Source: CAZKBP01 sp964551015 (GTDB taxonomy: Bacteria; Bacteroidota; Bacteroidia; Cytophagales; Microscillaceae). From it: a DNA stretch of 37,863 bases. Shown here one piece after another: positions 32,912 through 37,863 of the stretch (positions within the stretch are counted from its first letter, which is position 1; the number at the start of each line of letters is the position of its first letter). The stretch covers positions 1-37,863 of the forward strand of contig CAZKBP010000047.1 of assembly GCA_964551015.1 (NCBI GenBank). Direction: 5' to 3'. The position numbers and the translations under genes were made by a program. The notes under the pieces are model-generated. The model ran no database searches, was not told the origin of the DNA, and saw only the letters and a list, made by a program, of their open reading frames with translations.

Positions 32912-34084
32912 ATGCCATTAATTCTAAAATCAGGAAGAGAAAAATCTGTATTTAATCGCCATCCTTGGTTATTTTCGGGAGCCATCCAGCAACTGCCTCA
33001 GGCTGAAAGTGGTGAGATCGTGGAGGTACATAGCCAAGATGGGAAACGCTTGGGCTATGCTTTTTTTGATGCGAATAGCCAAATTACCGCGCGTATTTTC
33101 GAGTTCACGCGTAAGGGCAAGGAAGTCACTATTGACGAAAATTATTGGAAAAATAAAATCCAAAATGCTTTTCAGCTTCGGCAGAAACATCTCATTTCTC
33201 CACAAACGAATGCTTATCGCTTGATTCACGCGGAGGGAGATTTTTTCCCCGGGTTAATCGTAGACATTTACGGTCAGGTGGCGGTTTTGCAGATACTTAT
33301 CAAAGGCACCGAGCAGATTCTGCCCGAAATCGTGCAAGGATTAGAAACCTTGGGCTTTCCATATTGCTACGTCAAAACCAAAGAGAGTTCGCGTCGCTTG
33401 GAGAAAATGGGTATGGCTTCGGGCTGGCTAGGAGATGAACCCAAAACTCCCACGGTGATTCAGGAAAATGGCCTAAAATTTCCCGTTAATATCGAGACGG
33501 GACAAAAGACAGGCTTTTTCTTAGATCAAAGAGCCAATCGCCAATTGCTTCAAAGCTATGCTCAGGGCCAAAAAGTACTCAACGCCTTCAGCTACACGGG
33601 TGGCTTCTCCGTTTACGCTTTGGCAGGAGGTGCTTCGGAGGTGCATTCTGTGGATATTTCTCAAGAGGCGATAGATACAGGGGAGCAGAGTGTGGCCTTG
33701 AATTTTAGCGAAGCTCCTCATCAGAGCATTTGCCAAGATTGCTTTGATTATCTCAAACAAACCTCAGAAATGTACGACGTGATGGTACTCGATCCGCCCG
33801 CCTTTGCCAAAAATAAACGTGCCGTTCCCAATGCTTCACGAGGCTACATTAGCTTGAATGAGTTGGGAATCAAACGATTAAAACCCGGTGGTTTACTTTT
33901 TACTTTTTCTTGCTCGGGCAGTATTGATCGGGATTTATTTAGGAAAATCATTTTCACGGCTTGCGCCGAAGTAGGCCGAGAAGTGAGGATTTTGCACCAA
34001 TTAAGCCAGCCGCTGGATCATCCGATTAATATTTATCATCCCGAAGGAGAGTACCTAAAAGGATTAGTACTGGAGGTAGCGTGA
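32912..34084 (+). CDS. rlmI: Class I rRNA (cytosine-C5) methyltransferase, RlmI-like
   Basis: A 390-residue SAM-dependent RNA methyltransferase. An N-terminal PUA domain (about 1-80, RHPWLFSGAI) is followed by a linking domain and a Rossmann methyltransferase with NAFSYTGGFSVYALAGGASEVHSVDIS (motif I), VLDPPAFAKNKRAV (motif IV), and the TFSCSGS motif VI whose Cys is the expected nucleophile. RlmI makes 5-methylcytosine-1962 in 23S rRNA in E. coli; the related RlmL/K members are longer. Full length for the family. ATG start at 32912. The 189 bp after it contain no gene. Confidence 0.9.
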   Translation: MPLILKSGREKSVFNRHPWLFSGAIQQLPQAESGEIVEVHSQDGKRLGYAFFDANSQITARIFEFTRKGKEVTIDENYWKNKIQNAFQLRQKHLISPQTNAYRLIHAEGDFFPGLIVDIYGQVAVLQILIKGTEQILPEIVQGLETLGFPYCYVKTKESSRRLEKMGMASGWLGDEPKTPTVIQENGLKFPVNIETGQKTGFFLDQRANRQLLQSYAQGQKVLNAFSYTGGFSVYALAGGASEVHSVDISQEAIDTGEQSVALNFSEAPHQSICQDCFDYLKQTSEMYDVMVLDPPAFAKNKRAVPNASRGYISLNELGIKRLKPGGLLFTFSCSGSIDRDLFRKIIFTACAEVGREVRILHQLSQPLDHPINIYHPEGEYLKGLVLEVA

Positions 34085-34273
34085 AACAGGGATGCAAAGA
34101 ATAGCTCGGATAGCCCTGAAAAAGCCTCCACGTCACTCTGTGCTTCTTCTGCGACTTTCCACGTAAGCATACCAGCGCAACACGCATCACCTGATCAGAA
34201 ACTTTCCCAGAATTTATCTAGTTATATCAACACCGATTCTAAATTGGCATAAGATTTTAAGCAATATCTTATT

Positions 34274-34681
34274 ATGAAAGAAGAAAAGAAAAGCGGAAAC
34301 ACCATCTTGACACAAGATAATAAACTCAAAAAATTGATCGTTATTGGCGATCGAGTACTGATCAAACCCAAAGCCCCTGAGGATCAGACCAAAAGTGGCC
34401 TTTACTTGCCCGTGGGTGTGCAAGAAAAAGAGAAAATCCAAAGTGGCTATGTCATCAAAGTGGGCCCTGGCTATCCAATTCCGATGCCCAACGATGACGA
34501 TGAGCCCTGGAAAGAACCAGAGGATGAAGTCAAATATATCCCTCTACAAGTGAAGGAAGGAGATTTGGCTATCTTTTTACAGAAAGGAGCTTTTGAAGTA
34601 CAATATGAAAGCGAAAAGTATTTGATTGTCCAGCAACAAGCCATCCTCATGGTGGAGCGAGATGAAGATTTGTTTGATTAA
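34274..34681 (+). CDS. Divergent GroES-like co-chaperonin
   Basis: A 135-residue protein built around a GroES barrel: IGDRVLIKPKAPEDQTKSGLYLP near 24-46, SGYVIKVGPG near 57-66, VKEGDLAIFLQKGAFEV near 92-108, and YLIVQQQAILMV near 115-126. These match the canonical order of the roof and barrel strands, but the mobile loop (34-56) is atypical and there is a 22-residue acidic insert (NDDDEPWKEPEDE) not found in the 95-residue housekeeping GroES. No groEL is adjacent. It is probably a second, specialised GroES-fold protein. ATG at 34274. Confidence 0.8.
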   Translation: MKEEKKSGNTILTQDNKLKKLIVIGDRVLIKPKAPEDQTKSGLYLPVGVQEKEKIQSGYVIKVGPGYPIPMPNDDDEPWKEPEDEVKYIPLQVKEGDLAIFLQKGAFEVQYESEKYLIVQQQAILMVERDEDLFD

Positions 34682-34690
34682 CAAACAGTA

Positions 34691-34724
34691 GACCGGAAAA
34701 AGATTGGTCAATCCTTTTCCGGTC
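34691..34724. repeat. Strong hairpin after the GroES-like gene, no T-tract
   Basis: GACCGGAAAA (34691-34700) and TTTTCCGGTC (34715-34724) form a perfect 10-bp stem with a 14-nt loop between two convergent genes. On the plus strand it is followed by seven A residues, not T residues, so it is not a textbook terminator for the GroES-like gene; on the minus strand it is followed by TACTGTTTG. It may still act as an mRNA end structure. Confidence 0.5.
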
Positions 34725-34762
34725 AAAAAAATTTGAGTGCAGGCACCCATGCTGGTCATTTC

Positions 34763-34972
34763 TTATTTGTCTTGGATACTACCGCCTTTTCCTCCCAAGA
34801 AACCCGTAATCAGATTAAAAGCAAAGGAAGCAATCACTCCACCCCACAACAAGGCTACGCCAATTCTTTGCGCACCTGCCGCCAAGGCAATGGTCATCAG
34901 TATAGTTATACAAAATAAGAACATCAAGCTAATGATGAAAACCGATAGTTTTATGTCTTCAGAATTATTCAT
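34763..34972 (-). CDS. Small two-helix membrane protein, unknown
   Basis: A 69-residue protein that I do not recognise. Helix one (VFIISLMFLFCITILMTIAL) and helix two (GVALLWGGVIASFAFNLITG) fill most of it, with a Gly/Lys-rich tail (GGKGGSIQDK). The charges at both ends (NSEDIK; QDK) make a hairpin with both ends on the same side plausible. It lies between convergent genes. ATG start at 34972. Confidence 0.55.
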   Translation of the reverse strand: MNNSEDIKLSVFIISLMFLFCITILMTIALAAGAQRIGVALLWGGVIASFAFNLITGFLGGKGGSIQDK

Positions 34973-35058
34973 AAGGTTGTAAGTTTTGATTCAGTTAGAT
35001 TTCTAGTAGACTTCTTATTTTATAGCTTCTAATTAAAAACAAAGCAAACATTATTCAA

Positions 35059-35072
35059 ATGACAATTGTCAT
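35059..35072. promoter_or_regulatory. 14-bp palindrome upstream of the 144-residue gene
   Basis: ATGACAATTGTCAT is a perfect palindrome, 73 bp before the ATG at 35145. Its size is that of a dimeric regulator operator. A second, short inverted repeat (GTAGG/CCTAC, 35097-35111) follows. No regulator is encoded next door. Confidence 0.35.
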
Positions 35073-35144
35073 AAAGTAAAATAAAAGCCCGTTTTTGTAG
35101 GGAGTTCCTACCTTACTACTCATTTTTTAAATCTAAAATCATCT

Positions 35145-35579
35145 ATGCAAACTATTTTTCAAGGAAAGAGCATTCGAGCACAGTGGAATGCATCTCATCA
35201 ATTAATGGAAATCACTTGGTCTGGTCCCTCTACTAGTAAAGAGTTTCGGAAGGCTAGTCAATCCATTTTGGAGGAGGCTCTGGTAAGACAGCCCAGTCGT
35301 TGGTTGTTGGATCAAAAAGGTATGATGATTTTCCCAGAAGATTTTGATTGGTTCAAGGAAAAAATGTTTCCTCAATTCCAACCATATCTGATTAACAGCA
35401 AGTTAGCTATTGTTTTGTCCAGTAATCCTTACGGAGAATACGCGATGAAGCAATTCCTGAAAGGACTCTATCCCAACGGTCATCTGCACGTGTTTTTTTT
35501 CGAAGAAACCGCCTTTGCCCGTCAATGGCTCATAGAGGCTGAGCAAGGATACGAGGCTAGCTCTGGCATGGCTTCTTAG
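35145..35579 (+). CDS. 144-residue protein, unknown (possibly STAS-like)
   Basis: I do not recognise this protein firmly. It is soluble, with alternating strand-helix pattern: LMEITWSGPSTSKEFRKA, WLLDQKGMMIFPEDFDWF, KLAIVLSSNPYGEYAM, LHVFFFEETAFARQWL. The order resembles small SpoIIAA/STAS-like proteins of Bacteroidota, but key residues of a phosphorylated serine are not evident. The ATG at 35145 follows a 172-bp spacer with a 14-bp palindrome. Monocistronic, ended by a bidirectional terminator. Confidence 0.65.
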   Translation: MQTIFQGKSIRAQWNASHQLMEITWSGPSTSKEFRKASQSILEEALVRQPSRWLLDQKGMMIFPEDFDWFKEKMFPQFQPYLINSKLAIVLSSNPYGEYAMKQFLKGLYPNGHLHVFFFEETAFARQWLIEAEQGYEASSGMAS

Positions 35580-35580
35580 G

Positions 35581-35641
35581 AAATAAAAAACTCGAGGGTG
35601 GAAAGATTCAAATCTCTACCTCCTCGAGTCTTTCCATTTTT
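35581..35641. terminator. Bidirectional terminator between convergent genes
   Basis: ACTCGAGG (35590-35597) and CCTCGAGT (35622-35629) form the outer stem, with an inner AGATT/AATCT pairing. It is flanked by AAATAAAAA on the left (U-rich for the minus strand) and by TCTTTCCATTTTT on the right (U-rich for the plus strand). It ends both the 144-residue gene and the hydrolase gene. Confidence 0.7.
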
Positions 35642-35661
35642 ATAGCCCACAGACCACTTGA

Positions 35662-36552
35662 TTAAGCCTCCACCTTTCTTGCTTCAATCATCTCGATGAC
35701 GCCATGGGCGTAAGCTTCGGGAGCTTCCAGCATAGGGTAATGCCCAATGTTGGGAAGAATTTTGAGGGTATTCTTGGGAATACTTTTATGGAGGGCATAG
35801 GCCATTTCCACGATCGCAATGGGGTCTTTATCGGCCCAAATTAAATTGATGTGCTTATCGGTGCGGTGCAATCCCCCCACCCAACGGTGCCAAAACTTCT
35901 GCCTTTCCAGCACGTAACGAGAAACGATCGGGAAGACTTTCTTATGATTGGGATCGCTCTGTAGCATGTCCCATAATATATCCAGTTCTTCTTCATTTAC
36001 TTTTTGGGGATCGTGCCAAATCTTAGTCATACTGCGCTTGAAGCTCCAGCGAGAGAGTATTTGTACCAAAATAGGTCCAAAAAATTTGTCTCGGAGTAGC
36101 TTTTGCGTAATCAGTAGCTTTGCCATCTCGATATGCATGCTGCCATTGCCCAGCGTAATGGTTTTGAGCTTTACAGGTTCATGGCCTAGGTTATAACGTG
36201 CTACAATTTCGGTAGCCACACTCGTGCCGTAGTCATGCGCCAAGAGATGAACTTCTTCTAAGCCCATTTGCTGCCAAAGCCCCATGGCCATATCCGCCTG
36301 TTCAATCAGTGAATAAGAATAATTAAAAGGCCGTCCCGAAAGCCCAAATCCCAAATGGTCGTGTACGATCACTCGATATTTTTGCGTGAGCAGGGGCAGT
36401 ATTTGATAATAATCATAAGAACAAGAGGGGAAGCCGTGTAAAATCACCAGCGTTTCGGCGGTTTCGCCTTGATCCACCACGAAAAGCGAATGCCCATTCA
36501 CTTCATAATACTTGCCTTGAGCCTTCCATTCTTCTAAACTAGGGGTATGCAT
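35662..36552 (-). CDS. Alpha/beta hydrolase with an Asp nucleophile
   Basis: A 296-residue soluble hydrolase. The oxyanion motif HGFP is near residue 39. The nucleophile elbow reads AHDYGT where most relatives have G-x-S-x-G, so the nucleophile is Asp, as in haloalkane dehalogenases, epoxide hydrolases and the MEST branch. The other triad members are visible as Asp in WADKDPIA and His in NIGHYPMLE. The cap domain lies between. The substrate cannot be told. I chose the ATG at 36552; a TTG at 36615 would add 21 residues that translate a spacer repeat. The upstream flavoprotein gene on the same strand ends 73 bp before it. Confidence 0.88.
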   Translation of the reverse strand: MHTPSLEEWKAQGKYYEVNGHSLFVVDQGETAETLVILHGFPSCSYDYYQILPLLTQKYRVIVHDHLGFGLSGRPFNYSYSLIEQADMAMGLWQQMGLEEVHLLAHDYGTSVATEIVARYNLGHEPVKLKTITLGNGSMHIEMAKLLITQKLLRDKFFGPILVQILSRWSFKRSMTKIWHDPQKVNEEELDILWDMLQSDPNHKKVFPIVSRYVLERQKFWHRWVGGLHRTDKHINLIWADKDPIAIVEMAYALHKSIPKNTLKILPNIGHYPMLEAPEAYAHGVIEMIEARKVEA

Positions 36553-36582
36553 ACGATGAGTTAAAGTTTGAGGTTTACAAGT

Positions 36583-36611
36583 TGAGGGTTGGGTTCGAGA
36601 GCCAACCCTCA
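36583..36611 (-). repeat. Intercistronic hairpin between flavoprotein and hydrolase genes
   Basis: TGAGGGTTGG (36583-36592) pairs perfectly with CCAACCCTCA (36602-36611) around a 9-nt loop. On the minus strand it lies between the stop at 36626 and the next ATG at 36552, and no T-run follows. It uses the spacer-word vocabulary (GAGGTTTACAAGTTGAGGGTT). Confidence 0.55.
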
Positions 36612-36625
36612 GCATTTGAAGTGTT

Positions 36626-37603
36626 TTAATACTGCTCTAAGAGTTGCGCTTGCGCTTGGATGGCTTCACGGAACTCGGCTTTGAGACGAGCCGTTAATTC
36701 TTTCACGGGAACAGAATCTTTGATAGAAACTACCCCGTGCCCAGCCGACCAGATGGTTTTCCAGGCCTTAGCCTCAGCTTGCGCTGCGTCTAATTCTTCC
36801 CCGAAGTTTACTTTTTTCTTCATTTCCCAGAGTTCCTTGGTGATGCCCATAGCTTCCAAGCTTTTTCTCATAAAGTTGGCGGGCACCCCTGACACGGCTG
36901 CCGTGTAGACAATATCGGAGGTATTACTATCGATAATCATCTGGCGATATTCCTCGTCTGCCTTGCTTTCCGAAGTGTTGATAAAGCGAGTCCCCATGTA
37001 GGCAAAGTCGGCTCCCATTTGCATGGCACTGGCAATATCCCGCCCGTTGCTGATACAGCCCGAGAGGATGATCGTTTTGTCAAAGAAACTACGAATTTCA
37101 GCGATCAAAGACATAGGATTGACGGTACCAGCGTGTCCACCTGCCCCAGCCGAAACGAGAATCAGACCATCTACGCCAGCCTCAGCGGCTTTCTCGGCGT
37201 GGCGACGATTGGTGATGTCATGAAAAACCAGTCCACCGTAGCTATGTACCGCGTCTACCAATTCGGATACAGCTCCCAGGGAAGTGATAATAATGGGTAC
37301 TTGATGCTTGACACAAACCTCTAAATCGGCCTGCAAACGAGGGTTGGTATGGTGTACAATGAGGTTCACGCCATAGTGGGCAGCAGGTTTACCTTCGGGA
37401 CTTTGGTAATCGGCCAAATCGGCCTTGATTTCTTGTAGCCATTGGTCAAAACCTTCGGTAGAGCGTTGATTTAGGGCTGGGAAAGTGCCAATAAGGCCAT
37501 TTTTACAGCATTCAGTGACCAATTTAGGGCCAGAGATCAGGAACATAGGTGCTACGATCGCGGGCAGGGTCAGATTTGCTTTAAGGGTTTGGGTATGATT
37601 CAT
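36626..37603 (-). CDS. Nitronate monooxygenase family flavoprotein
   Basis: A 325-residue TIM-barrel FMN enzyme of the 2-nitropropane dioxygenase / FabK-like family. Visible landmarks are the N-terminal LTLPAIVAPMFLISGPKLV, the FMN-phosphate loop GAGGHAGTVNPMSLI near 154-168, the 'LSGCISNGRDIASAMQMGADFAYMGTRF' segment, and a C-terminal helical cap. Members oxidise nitronates or reduce enoyl-ACP; the sequence does not decide. ATG start at 37603; the 260 bp upstream to the window edge hold only repeats. Spacing to the alpha/beta hydrolase gene (73 bp) is consistent with co-transcription. Confidence 0.85.
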   Translation of the reverse strand: MNHTQTLKANLTLPAIVAPMFLISGPKLVTECCKNGLIGTFPALNQRSTEGFDQWLQEIKADLADYQSPEGKPAAHYGVNLIVHHTNPRLQADLEVCVKHQVPIIITSLGAVSELVDAVHSYGGLVFHDITNRRHAEKAAEAGVDGLILVSAGAGGHAGTVNPMSLIAEIRSFFDKTIILSGCISNGRDIASAMQMGADFAYMGTRFINTSESKADEEYRQMIIDSNTSDIVYTAAVSGVPANFMRKSLEAMGITKELWEMKKKVNFGEELDAAQAEAKAWKTIWSAGHGVVSIKDSVPVKELTARLKAEFREAIQAQAQLLEQY

Positions 37604-37691
37604 TTTTGATAAAAGTGTATGTTAATTAGTTGTTAGTTGCGAGTTGCTTTTTCAAAGATTTGCACAAATAGGCATTGGATTAAGTTCTGAA

Positions 37692-37863
37692 TGGCTATTT
37701 TTCGGTTGGAAGCCCTAATTTTTAGGTTTAGAACCGAAGCTTTTGGGTTCCACACCTAAAAGTTTGAGTCCAGAACCGAAGCTTTTGGGTTCCACACCTA
37801 AAAATTTAAGTCCAGAACCGAAACTTTGGGGTCCCACACCTAAAAACTTAAGTCCAGAACCCA
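37692..37863. repeat. 42-bp tandem repeat array, truncated by the window edge
   Basis: Three good 42-bp units begin at 37734, 37776 and 37818 (CCGAAGCTTTTGGGTTCCAC, then ACCTAAAAGTTTGAGTCCAG plus AA), with a fourth just starting at 37860. A diverged copy occupies 37692-37733. Each unit is itself two related 21-bp halves (12 of 21 bases alike). Units 1 and 2 differ by two bases; unit 3 has more changes. Frames on both strands are open through the good units, because 42 is a multiple of three; see the matching finding. Confidence 0.85.

Noticed and set aside
34691..34724. Rho-independent terminator after the GroES-like gene
   Set aside because: The stem is strong, but it is followed by A residues on the plus strand. 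I list it as a hairpin only.
35662..36615. Extended hydrolase start at 36615
   Set aside because: The first 21 residues come from a spacer hairpin and word repeat (QPSTCKPQTLTH) and have no counterpart in the family.
37692..37863. CRISPR array at the right edge
   Set aside because: The units are directly tandem, with no unique spacers between them, and the repeats are related to one another in halves; no cas genes are in the window.

Overview
The window reads as a chromosomal segment of a member of the Bacteroidota, most likely a Cytophagales- or Saprospiria-like gliding or filamentous bacterium. The evidence is a GldC homologue, a secreted subtilase with a type IX secretion C-terminal sorting domain, a tRNA without an encoded CCA, start codons that mostly lack a strong Shine-Dalgarno, several TAnnTTTG-type -7 boxes, and intergenic spacers built from short permuted 'word' repeats. 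I see no rRNA, insertion sequence, prophage or CRISPR array.

Layout. 1-7005 (mostly +): tRNA-Ala(GGC) on the minus strand, then a patatin-like lipase, a beta-lactamase-fold serine hydrolase, an acyl-CoA dehydrogenase, an MBL-fold hydrolase, a DUF3592-like membrane protein, riboflavin synthase and a LytTR response regulator. 7013-15371 (minus): an unpaired C-terminal transketolase half, a trimmed Bat cluster (DUF58 / membrane protein / BatA), a lipoprotein overlapping a secreted subtilase, MnmA, and a small protein next to GldC. 15461-18069 (+): a short-chain dehydrogenase and a phosphoglucomutase. 18136-20762 (minus): two small helical stress-type proteins, O-succinylhomoserine sulfhydrylase and an OsmC protein. 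20933-22488: a C5 cytosine methyltransferase with an N-terminal helix-turn-helix, meeting tail to tail a truncated frame that looks like the C-terminus of a type II restriction enzyme. 22589-26645 (+): LysE exporter, ATP-grasp enzyme, methylglyoxal synthase, SDR, CBS-domain protein and a 79-residue unknown. 26684-30821 (+): a CHAT-protease locus with a decayed CHAT C-terminus that still has its terminator, a 141-residue unknown, and an intact secreted TPR-CHAT protein of 1060 residues. 30880-37603: PrmA, an outer-membrane barrel protein, an RlmI-type rRNA methyltransferase, a divergent GroES-like protein, two small unknowns, an alpha/beta hydrolase with an Asp nucleophile, and a nitronate-monooxygenase-family flavoprotein. 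37692-37863: a 42-bp tandem repeat array running off the window.

Most genes are housekeeping or generic metabolism. The accessory signals are the CHAT locus (an ancestral duplication with one copy decayed, and a living copy whose N-terminal half is visibly more AT-rich than its C-terminal half), the restriction-modification remnant, and the repeat families. I did not find a clearly new multi-gene system. The CHAT locus with its 141-residue neighbour is the best candidate for one.
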